DNA of 64,000 nt, from contig NW_023604295.1 in assembly GCF_014898055.3 (NCBI RefSeq), positions 141,390,676 to 141,454,675 on the forward strand, given 5' to 3'. The stretch comes from Talpa occidentalis (lineage: Eukaryota; Chordata; Mammalia; Eulipotyphla; Talpidae). Under the pieces are notes generated by a model, which saw only the letters and a program-made list of their open reading frames with translations, was not told where the DNA came from and did no database searches. Positions 48,310-60,899 of this stretch are shown piece by piece. A program made the position numbers and the translations under genes. Positions within the stretch are counted from its first letter, which is position 1; each line of letters opens with the position of its first letter.

Positions 48310-49218
48310 ATTTTAAAAGTCTAAGATTGCTATGAATTGAACCGTACTGACACCTTTAATCTATTTGTAATAAATAACTGTAATGCATTTGTCATTAACA
48401 ACCTGAGGGGAAGTACAGATAGAAGGAATTATGCCATCCCAACCGTTTCTTGGCTAACTGAATTTTCTTAAGAATAATCTGCCTAAATGGATTGAGATAT
48501 AAAAAGGGAGATACTGGAAAGGTGTTGGGCACTTGAAAGCCCTTTAGAACATAGCAAGACTATGTACATTAATCAGGCAGTCTTTCATTTCCCAGACATT
48601 GATCCCTGATTAGGCTTGTTTTCAGCAGGAATGAATGATAGTCCTTGTGTTTTATGACTCTTTTAACCTCAAACGTCAGGACCGATGGCAAAATCTAAAG
48701 CAAAAATAAAGTGAGGTGAGGGTTTCTGGTTTTCCCCTGCTATCCACTTTGAATTGTATATTGAAATGAATGTCTAAGAATATTTCAACAAAGGAATATT
48801 GAACAAAGGAGCATTTTTCCCATTAGCAGAAAGGCAATTGCTTGCATCAGTTTAGGGGAAGCTGAAAAATTTGCAGGTCACTGGAATTTAACAGGATAAG
48901 AAAAGGAGAGAACTTATCTAAGTTGACCACTGTGAACTCATACTAATGCTAAATAAACTCACCTGCTTGCTGGCTTAGGGATAGAAATCCCCACCCCAAC
49001 CCCATGTCTTACGCTTTCTCCTTTTATAGTTACTTTCTTTCTAGCATTTTCAATAATAATCCTCCTGTTTCCATTGTTAATTTTAACCACAAATCTGATT
49101 TGTTTCAATAAAGTGGCCATAAGCACCAGTCCACTCTGCCTAAATAGGCATCCATGCAGAGTTCTCCTCCATTTGTGTCTGTTCATTCTTTTCCTCCGGC
49201 CCTCGCATCCTCTGACCA

Positions 49219-49261
49219 GGACCCTTTCTTGGAAAATGTATAAACATAAAGAAAGGTACTC
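49219..49261 (+). other. Composite patch of two sequences copied from upstream
   Basis: Bases 49,219-49,240 are identical to 46,912-46,933 (22 bp), and bases 49,240-49,261 are identical to 48,218-48,239 (22 bp). Both are in the same orientation and overlap by a single base. Flanking bases do not match either source, and no known repeat explains the identities. Confidence 0.8.
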
Positions 49262-51439
49262 TCCTTATAAGGAGGTTATTCACAGCTGCACACATTTACT
49301 AGTAATTCTGCTTCAGATTGGATCTGGGGTTATACTGATGTCAGGAAGGGTGGAATCTCTATCACTCTTTGGTACCCCAAGACCTCTCTAGGTATATCTG
49401 ATTGCCTTCACCACCAAAGTCAGCTCTTTTGGCATTAGGCTGAGCTAGTTTTGAACTGTGTGCATTCTGTCCTTCTGACCTAAGCTGGCATCTGGGCACG
49501 TGTAGAAGGGATGTGTGCATGTCTTCCTTGGGGACACCATTCACCCCAGGTCTACATGCGTGGTGCCCCGGAGATGGGTTCTGGGGCCGTGCTGTGTGTA
49601 CACCGAGTCCTTGTGTGTTGTGTCCATGAAATCCACGTTGACAAAGGGGAGAGGGGCCTGGTGCAGAGGCTGAAGCATCTCATGACATGTATGTGAGTGC
49701 TTGTGCATCACTGTGTTCATGGGGAATATGAGCCAGAGAGATATCAAACCTCCTCCTGCAGTGTGTTCAGTGCCCAGATACCGCATTTCTAAGAAAGAAA
49801 ACCAAAAGTGTTGTCAAACAATATGTTTATGTCTTTTAAAGTTTAAGCTCCAGTTTTTATAGACAAGAGTATTCTGGAGCACATAGCGATGTGCTCCTCA
49901 TAGTTAAAAGACACTGAAAGAGCTCAGGTCTGGGATTAGGAGTGCAACTTCTGACATCATGCAACAAATGGAAAAATTACTCAACAAATTGGGAAATTAG
50001 ATGGATTATATCTTAAAATATGGCAGTTGGCTAGAAGATTAGAGATTGTTAAAGGTGCTGGCTTTTAACTTAACTAATTAATTATACTCTTACATGCTCA
50101 TGATTTGTTTTTGACATGTGGGTGCTTAGAGTTCATGGAATTCAAATTTGTGCAGTCCATGCTTACAAATGTGTGTTTATTGAGAGACAGAGCTGGGCTG
50201 GGGGAGCAAAGTGGGGGAAAGTTCTTCATAGGGACCTACTGAGGAGCTTCCTGTCTACAGGTATGACCGTACTGTACAATTTCATGAAAGAGAAAACGAT
50301 AACACTCAAAAGTTTTTCTAGTGACTAAGGAACAAGATGCATTTCTGTAGAATGGCTTTTAGGAGAGGCATCTCTACCTTTCACACAAATTCACTATCTC
50401 CAAATAGCCAGATATGCAAAGGAAAGAGTCCGTGGGTAAATCTGGCTGCAAATTTAAGGAATCCCACATTTTGAGTAAGATATGGATTCCTGAGGAAATT
50501 ACAAGTGTACACAGTGTTGGTCTTCCTGTGGTAAAACTGTCACAGAGAGCAATTTAAAAATATAGCAGAGATGTCCTTCTTCCAATAAGTCACCCTAGAT
50601 GTGGTGGTTGGTCATATTCTGAGATAGACTAGAGAGTTCATCCACATACTACCTCGTCCTCATGGAATCCACGCTGTCATCTCTCACAGACATGTTTTTT
50701 TTTTTTTTTTTTTTCTGTAGAAAACGGCCTCTGGGGAAGAAGATTCCAAAATTCTGCAAAAACTCATTAAAGTACATTTTAAATCTAAGCAAAAAAACAA
50801 TGCAGACTAATTGCAGAAAGCTTTGGAAATACATGCAGACTAAAATGTAAGAAATTAGATGTGAAACACTCATCAATCTATAAGCAGAAATAAATATTGT
50901 TAAAATATTTTGCATAAATCTTTAAACTGTACAGTTTTTGCATCTCTTTTCCTAATTAGCAATACATTGTGAGCACGTCTGTGACTTTGTTCTATTATGT
51001 TGGCGCTCAGATGGGGACAGTAGGAACATTTCTCTTCCTTGCTCAAGTTCTTAATATCTGTTCCATGACACCAAAGTAGAGGCTGAATAGGGTCAAAATT
51101 TCATCTTTAATATTTTTAAAAACTAAATTGGAAGGTGTGGTTTATAAATGTGGTATAAAGGACCATAATAATACTGAACTCCAAACTAAACAGTATTACC
51201 CCCACAAAGAAGCAGATCATCTGGTGTAGACCTTCCACTGGGTAACTCAGGCCCTGACCATTTTAAACTTGTTCAATTTATTAAGAAGGAAAAATATTGG
51301 ATTTAGTTTCTTTTTTGTTTGTTTAATTTTATTTTTGTTCTTTTTTTAATTATTTTTTTTTTTTTATATCATTGTTCATTTTTAAACAATATTTGCCGGA
51401 TATAGTATCTTAACTCATCTCTTTGATCGCTGTTGATAA

Positions 51440-51530
51440 TGAATGTGTTGTGCATATCTAAGGTCATTTATATGTCTTCTTTTGTAAATCCCCTTTTTAG
51501 ATTAACCCTGTGCTTCTTTAAATAGTTAGT
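51440..51530 (-). mobile_element. L1 fragment, antisense, weak
   Basis: The text 'tgataatgaatgtgttgtgc' followed by 'tttatatgtcttcttttgta' resembles the antisense L1 segment with 'ttgagcatc..ttggccat..gtatgtcttcttt'. It is short and diverged. Confidence 0.45.
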
Positions 51531-51534
51531 ATAC

Positions 51535-53345
51535 TATATTTATTTGCTAGGGTTTTCATTATATAGTAAAGGATCTCAAGTTTTTTGCAAGATAGGATAC
51601 CACTGATATAAAGTTACGGACCACTGATAGAAAGATTCCAATAGATTCTAATGGATGTAGTTATTTTAAGTGCTGTATATTTCATTTTCTCTTGCTGGAG
51701 GAGCTTATTTACTAATGTCACCTCTAAAAATCTCAAACCAAGTTGTCTTTCCCAAAACAGATTAGGAACCCATAACACACTAAATGAGTCAATAAGATTA
51801 ATTTTATAAAAGACCCATTTTACTTTTTAACTGGTGAAGTAAACTATACAAAGATGTGCTTCATTGGAATCACTGCCTTTCTATAACCTTTTTTTTTTTT
51901 TTTAATGCCTCCAGTAGCAATGTTTAGTGCATTTTATCTAATTATTTCTCCCAAGACCTAAAGTCAATTTCAGCATATGAAACGTGGGCAGTGTACCCAC
52001 TGCCATCACAAAATATTGTCATCTCTTCACCCGGTCCTTGAACTTCAAGGTGATACAGCTTGTGAGAAGAGTATTTTAGCTTTCTAATCCTTTGTGGGAA
52101 AATCTTATTTATGGTTTCCATCAACCAGAATGCTCTAGTTCTATTTCCTTTTCACATCAAAAATAAATATTTCTCAAAGTATTGCCCATCATGACTCGAG
52201 TCCCCTTTGGCTACCTTGGAAAATAGTGTTGCCATATCTATTATACGTGATCTGCCATGACCTTCCTGCATTAATGCCTGGCCTCATTACAGACGCTAAG
52301 CAGTTTGTTTCCTCTTTAATTCTCAGTGGGGCACAAATATATTAACCCATGACATTTTTCCTAATAGAGATGAGAGAACGCAAGTAATACATTGAATTGC
52401 ACATTAGCATTCAATGTGCTGTTTTGCTTCCAAAAGGCAAGTCATTATTTTGTAGTAGTTTGCTGTTGTTGCTGTTGTTTGAAAGTTGTCTCCAAAAATG
52501 AAATGAGTCCAATAAATGCCTAAATCTGGGACAATTGTTATTTGTGAAATATGACCACTGATCATTCCATTCCAGGGACTCCAGAGAGTCCCTGGGTGAT
52601 GGGTCAGATCAACAGGATGGTTTTCCTGGGAGGAAGCTTGGGGAATGCAGATACCAATGGTGGGGAGTCACTGGGCAACCCCTTTAGTGCCAGCCCACTT
52701 CAGATGAGTGAGTTTAGGGATCAGGCAGCAAATTCACAAAGAGTCCTGAAAACCATTTAGATACCCAACAATCTCTGGGTCCAGAAGTGCAGACTCAACT
52801 AATGCATTTATAGATCTGGGCTTTGAAATACTGTCCAGTTTCCTTTTCCCTCTCAGTCACTTGCAGAGCTACCAGGAGGAAAGTAATACTTATCTCTCTG
52901 AGGCCTTTGGGGCTTATTCATTCTTTTAAAAGTGGGAACTTTGGAGGAAAATCATTAGTCATTGCCTTGATACTAAAGAGAGGAAGACTCATCCACTAAA
53001 CAATGACCATTTTGCAGTTTGCAAGGAACCATTCAACTGGGGATTTTTTTGTTGTTGTTTCTTCCTGCTGAATGAGGTTATTCATCACTTTATCTCCCCC
53101 CAGGGTTAGTTACTTTCAGAGCTCACTGAAGAAAAGAAAAGAGAGAAAAGAAAGGGAGGGGGAAGCAAAGTATTTTCACTAGCCTCCTAATTATAATGAT
53201 TTGTGAGTTACTAAACAGAAGTAGTATCAAATATGTGTGCCACAGGAAGCACTATATTAGTTTTGAGATATATTAGACTCTATGTAGATGAACTTTGGTC
53301 TTGGAAGAGTGCTCCAATAGTTTCCTAGCCAACTTAAAATAAAAT
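51535..53345. other. Unassigned sequence
   Basis: No recognised gene or repeat; T-runs near 51,890 and purine-rich text at 53,125-53,165. Confidence 0.4.
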
Positions 53346-53349
53346 AAAA

Positions 53350-53825
53350 TTACTCTCACTTGCAATGGTTATAGAGCTGTATATAATCTGATCCCCTGCC
53401 TCAGGTCTCAGCATTCCAACCAGAAAAAGTGGTAACATTTACACCTGCATTTACACCACCAATTCACCAATTCTCTCCTGGGAAAAGTCTTCCCTAGAAA
53501 TTTGCATGTCTGGAGTTACCTTGTCACTTAGACCCAAAGTCATTCTTCCATTAGGAAGGAAAATCTTCCTTACCGATCCTATATAAAGTAGCCCCCCCCC
53601 CCGATATTTTCCATCACTGTATCCTGTTCTCGTTTCTTTATAAGAAGTCAGAAATGGTCATGTTTATTTCTATGTGTACTTGTTCATTATCTTTCTCCCT
53701 AATACTGAGTAAGTTCAGAGATCAGAGGCTTTTATCTGTCTTTTCCACCACTTTTTCTAGCATCTATAGGAGTGTTTGGTGTGTCATTGGTCCTCAATAC
53801 AGAATTGCTGAATTAAACAACACTT
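53350..53825 (+). mobile_element. L2 LINE 3' end
   Basis: Sense-strand L2 order: 'agctgtatataatctgatcc', 'cttaccgatcctatataaag', 'tagcccccc', 'gtgtacttgttcattatctt', 'gagtaagttcagagatcaga', 'ttttatctgtcttttccacc', ending 'gtcctcaatacagaattgct' where L2 has 'ctcaataaatatttgttga'. A run of about 12 C at 53,592-53,603 has grown from the short C-run of the consensus. Confidence 0.8.
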
Positions 53826-53829
53826 GTAC

Positions 53830-53995
53830 AGTTTATGCAACTACACAATTATATGGTCTAGCCTCATCAAAAATTTCAAGACAGTCACTGACAAATTCAA
53901 GAGACCCCAGACAAATAAATCCTAGTTTAGTAACCGCATCAAAATGTCTAATCCAAGATTAAGGTGACATCCTAAGAGATTCAGGGTTGAATTCC
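53830..53995. other. Short unassigned gap
   Basis: No recognised element between the two L2 copies. Confidence 0.4.
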
Positions 53996-53999
53996 TTCC

Positions 54000-54712
54000 T
54001 TCTTTCAACAATTTATATTCAATTGAATATTTACTCAATGCTAGGCTCTGGAGGCCTGTAATGAACAAGGCAGATATGCTCTTTGACTTCAGAGTGCTTA
54101 CATTCCCAAATTAGTAGCAAAGGATAATTAAGCAAGCAAATATAATGCAATATGATTAGTTCAACAAGAAAGAACATATAGTATGTATTATAAAGGTCCC
54201 TAGCCAGAGTGTCTAATGCAGTTCAGGGAAATTGGTAAAGACTTTTTGGAGTAAGTATCTCTTATCTGATACTTTAAAAGGACAAATAATTTGGAAAAAT
54301 GAGGCTAAAATAAAAACTAGAAGATTAAAAAAAATAAGTGTTTGGAAGGAACTGTAAGAAATGAGAAGCACTGCGAAGTTTTAAGCAAGGAAAGGGATAA
54401 TCAGATTTGCATTTGAGGGACACCTCTTGCTGCATGCATCATTAAAAGTAGGTAGACTGAAGCTAGAGCTGACACAAAGAGCCAGAAGCTGCAGTGAGAT
54501 ACTGGTAGAGTAATCTAGACAGGAGGGATGGAAATGACCATGGAGAGAGGTAGAGTACACTTTAGAGGTATATACAGTGGGTAGAGCATACACAGTATAT
54601 ATCCAGTGTAGCTTTGTCATTGATTGGATGTTGGCATTTAAAGAGAAGATAGAACAGACCCTACAAGTCAGTAGGTTTCTGACTAGCCCAAATGGTGATG
54701 GCACCTTACCTT
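54000..54712 (-). mobile_element. L2-like LINE, antisense, first copy
   Basis: Opens with the antisense L2 end ('tcaatgctaggctctggagg', 'cttcagagtgcttacattcc'), then runs through 'gtaagtatctcttatctgat' and 'aagccagaagctgcagtgag', with 'ctagacaggagggatgg' later. It is diverged but in consensus order. Confidence 0.65.
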
Positions 54713-55262
54713 TTGATTCAATGAATATTTACTAAATATGGACTATGACCTTGGCACTGTACAAATATTAGGGATATAGCTATCACAAAGACTTAAGGTA
54801 AAGGACTTAAAAAATACAGTCATGTCACTTAACATCTCAATGAACAAGGGAAGAATACATCTCTTGTATACATCTTGTGTATGCAAAGAAAGACAACAAA
54901 AGAGGAAAGGTAGGAGGTCAGAGCAGGAGTGATCGAGGAGAACACCAAAATAGGACCTTTGAACAGAGAAAAGGAGGGTGCAGGGCAGACAAAGATGGGA
55001 GTACATGAAGAAGATAAGCAAGTGCAAAGGTCCTGAGCTTTGTTGTGTTTGAGGAGTGACAAGAGATGGGTGTGGTACATAGAACTAAGCCAGGGGGCAA
55101 GCCTTAAAAGATAGTATAGAGAGAGTATTGGGGGATCTGATTATGGAGAAGTATTCATTCAATTATGTAACTCTTTATCAGCTGTGAAGGTAGTCAAGGA
55201 AATGCTGGATGGCAACTATGTGGAGAGGTAGAAAGAATTTGAGTATAGTATAGATTCCTGGA
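54713..55262 (-). mobile_element. L2-like LINE, antisense, second copy
   Basis: A new antisense L2 end begins at 'gattcaatgaatatttacta' with 'cttggcactgtacaaatatt'. It continues to 'agcaagtgcaaaggtcctga' and 'gtgtttgaggagtgacaaga', which matches the consensus phrase for 'agcaagtgcaaaggccctga' closely. It is followed by a group B SINE. Confidence 0.75.
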
Positions 55263-55276
55263 ATCAGTGACCTTTA

Positions 55277-55578
55277 TTTTTTTTTTAATAGAGGCATGCT
55301 ATTTATTTGTTTGTTTGTTTGTTTTGTTTATGCAAGCATTGGGTACAATCAGAAGCACGGGAGGGTGAGAGAATTCACCAGAGCCAGAGCAGGGAGCAGA
55401 GCAGGCAGAAGGACTGAAGTACACTGCTGAGGGGAGCAGCGGGCGGCAGGAGAGGTCTGTGCGCCATGTGGGACCCTCCTCCAGTGGCCAGGGAGCAGCC
55501 GGGGATCGAACCGGCACCTCAGAGGCCGCGGGCAGCTTCGCAACCCAGCGTTCAACCGCTGCGCCACCTGGGAGGCCC
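55277..55578 (-). mobile_element. tRNA-derived SINE, group B, intact pol III boxes, 3' extension
   Basis: On the minus strand the copy starts 'gggcctcccaggtggcgcag'. It has a perfect A box (TGGCGCAGCGG, 55,556-55,566) and a perfect B box (GGTTCGATCCC, 55,502-55,512). After the (CAAA)n/(AAAT)n tail a unique 16-nt stretch follows (55,287-55,302), then a run of about 12 A, then the target-site duplication (atcagtgaccttta at 55,263-55,276; atcaatgaccttta at 55,579-55,592). Of the copies here, this one looks most able to be transcribed by pol III. Confidence 0.97.
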
Positions 55579-55594
55579 ATCAATGACCTTTAAA

Positions 55595-57487
55595 TTGCTT
55601 CTACAAACTCTGAGATTCTGTGACTCTATTCAAAATCAGGACTATGTTATAAGCCATGTTGGAGGTGATACTGAGTTTTCTCTGCTGCCTTAATGTGGGA
55701 GCAGGTTTTTCAATATAGAACCAGCCAGTCATCTGAAGATGATGCTTGCCTGACCTATAACTGGATAATTACTATCAGTTACCCAGGGGGCCAGCAAACT
55801 TGTTTTAAAGATAGAATAATATTAAAACTCCTAAAAAATAACAATGTGACCTTTCTTGCCTCAAGGAAATAAAGAATACTGGGTGAACAGACAAATAGGG
55901 TATTAGATCAGAGCTAGCTTTGGGCAAGTCTGGAAACTAGAAGGAGATTTTCTTGAACATTTGTCTTTCCTTCCGATACATCTTCTTTTCCCCCATTGTG
56001 TTCTGTTCCAAGCCCTTCTTCCTTCATATGTCTGTTATCTCTACTCTAAGCTACTTGTTCTGTGCCCTCAGGATATTAATTGTTACTCTCCAATGTGAAA
56101 GCCTGCAGCTCTGATCCATTTATCTGTACAGATGTGCTCATGGAAAGGCCAGCTCACCATCTCTCTTCTTCTCCTGTGTGATATTATACATATCCCAGGT
56201 AACCCATAGTTACCTATTTCAGGTAATTTGTTCTTTGCTTATATCTTGGCTGACATTTGACAGTCTAAATATAGGTAACCAGCAGAGAGGATGTTTGAGA
56301 TAGATAGGGCTTTATGGAATCGTATGTAGAATTAAGAGGCTTCCACTTAAACTGTGGAAGATTGGTCCTTTTCCCTGATACCACATATTCTCAACCTGCT
56401 AATAAAAAAACACAATGAACAATCAGAGATTGGGAGAGAAGAAAGAATAAGACTAGTGTGCTAGCTAGGAAAACTGAAATGATTGGAGTCTGGATTCTAT
56501 GGAGAGCTCCTTACACTGTTCTGTGGACGAGAAAGGCTCCATAATAGTTTTTCTGCTGGATCTTAGCTTAACACTCACTTCATTACTTAAATAGATGAGC
56601 GTTCTTAGCCTTTCTCAACCAAAAAATTATAAATCAAAACCTAACTAAAGCATTTTATCAATCTCAGTAGAGATAGAGCAAGTTATCCTAATTAAATGGA
56701 CATGGAATACAGACTATATCTTTTTGGTGTGTTGTTACTTCAACCTGTAAGGAATTATGATTTTAATAAGATTAAAGATAGATGTCCAAATTACTAATCA
56801 TTTAAAAAGTTAGCCTCAGTTTAAAAAAAAAATATTTTTGTGTCAGAGCAAAAGTTTGAGTTCTGTCTCAAGAAAATATTTGTGTTTCTTATTTTTCTCC
56901 TTGGAAAAATAAATTTGGCATACTTCCAAGAATAAGAATGAAATAGATAGAAAGCACATTCTAAAACATTTAGACAGACACATCTTCAGCAAATGCCTTT
57001 TGCATCTGAATACCAAAGATACTTCAATTGTTTATTAACAACATTTTTAACCGATGAATGCACTTCCGGAGATATTCCTAAAATCATTTTTATAGCAAAA
57101 AATTGATAACTGTCCACTTAAGATCATTAAAAAAAACATTAATGTAAATTTTAAATAGACATCTCCTTTGGAATAGACCTCTTCAGTATTATTGTATACG
57201 TATGTCCTTACGTACATACTGTAGAGAGTAGAATATATCTACGCATATGCAGAAATATGATAGAAACGTTCACTATTAAATATGAACAAAAGTAAACAAT
57301 GAATTCATTTTCTATAAAGGAAATTTCACATCAGATATTTTGGATATATATGTGCTTATGCATTGTAAATTTGCAAATTTTTTTGACACATCCAAGCAAA
57401 GGGTATACTTCCTATCACAGGGATTACAAGCATAAAATTTCCAGAACTTGTGAAGTTAGGCCATATTACAGAATTTTTGAATTCAGC
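55595..57487. other. Unassigned sequence
   Basis: No recognised gene or repeat. AT-rich, especially 56,600-57,300. Confidence 0.4.
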
Positions 57488-57499
57488 ATGCTATACTTT

Positions 57500-57767
57500 A
57501 AAAAAAATATATTTATTTATGCATATAAGAACTGGGTTACAGGCCAGAGGTGTGAGAGGGGGGTGAGAGGATTCACCAGAGACAGAGTGGGGAACAGAAC
57601 AGCCAGATTGAAACACACTGCCCAGGGGAGCAGCGGCCAAGGCAGGAGAGGTCTGCTGCACCATGTGGGTCAGAAACCTGTCTGGGAATTGAACTTGTGC
57701 TGCAGTAGCTGAGGATAGCTTCATAGGTTTTGTCTTAACCCCTTGTGCCCCCAGGGAGGCCCCCTGT
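57500..57767 (-). mobile_element. tRNA-derived SINE, Rhin-1-like, group A
   Basis: Antisense copy from 'aaaaaaatatatttatttat' to 'gtgcccccagggaggcccc'. An exact 12-bp target-site duplication (atgctatacttt) lies at 57,488-57,499 and 57,768-57,779. Confidence 0.95.
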
Positions 57768-57779
57768 ATGCTATACTTT

Positions 57780-60590
57780 TTACCAGATGCTCAATTGTTT
57801 TAAAATATGAATCCATAAAAACAAATTCTTTCTTAATGATATATAGATGTTACAGAAATTAACATTCGAAAAGAATTTTAGTTAAAGCCAAAATAGGTAA
57901 AAACTTGGAATTTTTTAAAGCCAGTGACAGCAAGTGAACAATAGGGAGAAGCATATTCTGATCCTGAAAAAAGCATTAGTATTAGTACCCTCTGCCTTCC
58001 TGAGAATTTTGTGATTTGATTTCATTGGTACCTTATCCAAGCAGTTCGGCAGCTCAGCAATTCACTTGCATAAATAGATAGCTGAATAGTATATGCATTT
58101 CCTGGAAATAGAGAAGCAGCTTGAATATACCTGTCCCCTTGTTCTTTTTTGAGAGCTAGTCAAGTTTCAGGAACTGCACTCCATGTGCAGAGCAGGCAGG
58201 AAGATAGCCTCTGCGCCATATTGGTTCTCAGACTGGGCTTTCCATTCTGGTTCCAGGGTTCTAGCTGATCCTGGTGACTGGCTTAAGCCCTGGAGCAGCC
58301 ACTCGGTCTGCAGTCCCATAGAACAGCACCTGCCATGTGTGGTTATGGTATGCTAATTTGCCCCCAGAAAGAGAAATCTGTTGTAGAGGCAGGAAATCAT
58401 TCATGGCCTTGGGTGGTCTGTTTTATTAAACTGGGTTTTTTGGAGGTGCAATTCTGACATTAGTGTTATGGTGAGTCATTGTGCTATCTGCATTTCTCTT
58501 TTTAAATTTATTGAGATAGGAGTGTTTCCTGATACACCATTTATTTTAAATTCTATAATGTCAGAATGGACTCTTGCTGCACGAGAGAACTGCCTCTGGC
58601 TGTATTCCAGTCATCTGATTTTTTTTTTTTTTTTTTCTCAGCTGCTGGACTGTTTATCGATCTGGTCACCTAAGGTGAGGAAAAAAACAAGCTCAACAAA
58701 AATTGTATTCAAAGCTCCTGTGATCATTTTTCCCCTTTTGTGGCAGCAGGGGGTCAGGGGGGAGGGGGTAGTTTTTCCTCTCACTGGGGAAAATGAGAAA
58801 ATCACAGCCACACACAACTTATGTAGGTCATGCTACTACTGAAAGTAGAATAAGTCCATGTCCACTTCCTAAAAAATAAAAGAAAGTTAGATTGGCTCAC
58901 TATGCTATTAAGCTTTTTGTCTATTTCAAAAACACTTGATGTAACTGAGAAATCAAGCTGTTTGTATAATATCTTCTTGAGAAGTAGTGTGTGCCCAAAT
59001 GAAAACCCCATGTAAAATACACAAGTGTTTTCTGTTTCTTTGGCAAATATTTCAGGCAAATCAGGAAATTGCCTGCATGGATTACCATGTACTTTGAATA
59101 AATCAAATTTACAAAGTGATGAAACAAAAACATTGCATAATTACCTAATGCTACAATTAATTCATACATTATTTTGAAATTTCATGTTCATCTGTATATG
59201 TTCATGACAGAACTTTAAAAATTGTTCTTCTTAGGATATTTTGGGTTGTATTTTCTTAGTATCAGCCACCTTTATGTTTCCTTGTAGTAAGCAATTTTGG
59301 ATGAAATAAGATTATTTTCATCCTCTTCAAATAGAATCTTTGGCTTTTTCTCAGACGATGGGGTGGAAGGTCATGACAGAAGACAGTAGAGAAATATGGA
59401 TGTGAGCAGAAAGTACCAGAGGGAGAGCAAGAGAGGCAAAGGGCAGGAAATTGGGGTGGCCAGCAGACAGGACTGCAGACAGGGAAGGGCATAGGATTAA
59501 AACTGATAGCCCCAAAGTGGCCCAAGAGCCCAATTAGAACACAGGGGTGGGCCAAAGAGCACCTTGGGGGGCTTAAGGACACCACACTGACACTCCAACT
59601 TAGAATTAGAAAAAGAATTACAAGGAAAAGCAAAGCTGGGAACTTTTCTTGTCAATTCCAGCTAGTGCCCATTTGCCCGTGATGCTCACTCAGTGACCTC
59701 TGCCCCTTTAAATTCTACAAGCGAAATAAAAACCCTCAGGAATAAAGATTCATCCCCAACTTCATTCTCAACTTCATCCCCAACTTTTCCCAAGCCCTAA
59801 ACACATTACTGACCAATCTGTCTTCTTAAGTGATATGTCCACTTTGGTCTCTTAATCCCACTAGCCCCTGTCATCTCTGAAGCTGTATTCATAGATCTTA
59901 ATATCTCTACTCTCAACTCCTTCCTCTCTGAGTCCTTCAGCATAGAACATGCTAGATATGAAAAAACAATGGGAAGAAGAGCAAATGGCAGAAGCACAGT
60001 GCTATAAATCTGTGGGCCCCTTTCTGCTTTAGCTGCTGCCCTGTGGGTCTGACCTCTTTTCTGCTATGGATACTTCGGTTCCCTACACATCATATGCCCC
60101 CCGTTTTTTCCTAGTAGAACCCTAATTCTGTTCAACTGCCCTTCAGGCCCCACCTCAGAGCTGGATTCTGTTTAACATGTCCCTGGTCCTGATCTGACCC
60201 AGGATCAATAAAACTGAAAGACTCAGTTTTACTCTATACTGGTGGGTGGACTTTTATCTCTCTCTTCCTGGACATGCAAAAAAAAGAAACTTTTGATCTG
60301 GCCACAATCCATGAGAGAAACAATCTCAGGTTGAGGCAAACTGAAGATGGCAAAGATCAGAAAGGAACTGTCCCGACTGCATGCAAACGCTGCATTAAAT
60401 AGCCTAGAGCCTGCGTTACCTCTGGATTTCTGTTGCGTGTTATCACTCAGCTCGTGCAAACTCTGTGGTGTTGGACCTCTGTGCTTTCACCACAGAGCAT
60501 CCTAATTTATAGGTAGAACTAATGGATTGTTTCCCCATTTCTAATTCTATCATCTACCTGCCCCCCACAACTCCCAAAGAAACACCAGTT
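57780..60590. other. Unassigned sequence
   Basis: No gene is recognised. The 124-codon frame at 58,468-58,842 and the 123-codon minus frame at 59,262-59,633 (C/P/L/S-rich, from purine-rich text) have no known domain. A 12-bp unit is repeated three times at 59,749-59,784. The stretch 60,000-60,250 has LTR-like texture ('caataaaactgaaagactca') but no match I can name. Confidence 0.35.
59749..59784. repeat. 12-bp tandem repeat, three units
   Basis: Units ttcatccccaac, ttcattctcaac and ttcatccccaac lie head to tail. The outer two are identical and the middle one differs at two positions. Confidence 0.95.
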
Positions 60591-60899
60591 AGATTTTTCT
60601 AAGTCCCAGCTAGAATATTGTTTTCTTCTTTTAATTGGTGACTTGTGACCACTGTCAAAATATTATTTTCTATTAGAAACTTTGGTAATATTGTAGCTGG
60701 TTCTTTTCTTGACCTTAAATTTAGTGTTTTGCCTAAATCTGTTACCCAGAGCCCTTCTGTCAGAGTTCAAATCTGTAAATATTTTTTCACCTATTTGGTA
60801 TCCCTCTTTGAGCAGTTCTTAGATTCAGAATTGAGTTTTTCGTGCTTTTTTACACTGGATCTTAGATTTTATCTTTCTGCTTTGTTCCCTTCTGGTTAA

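Larger units (their letters stand above)
47835..51435. other. Unassigned sequence
   Basis: About 3.6 kb with no recognised gene or known repeat. It contains a 10-bp-stem hairpin at 48,281-48,309, the composite patch at 49,219-49,261, and a 20-base T-run at 50,695-50,714. Frames up to 105 codons (49,074-49,391) have no domain. Confidence 0.4.

Noticed and set aside
50695..50720. A 20-base T-run followed by CTGTAG, resembling a strong splice acceptor
   Set aside because: The T-run is more likely a retroelement tail or slippage product. The downstream frame closes quickly and shows no family resemblance.
59262..59633. A 123-codon cysteine/proline-rich minus-strand frame that looks secreted or membrane-like
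   Set aside because: It comes from purine-rich text on the plus strand, which gives L/C/P/S codons on the other strand. There is no conserved spacing or domain.
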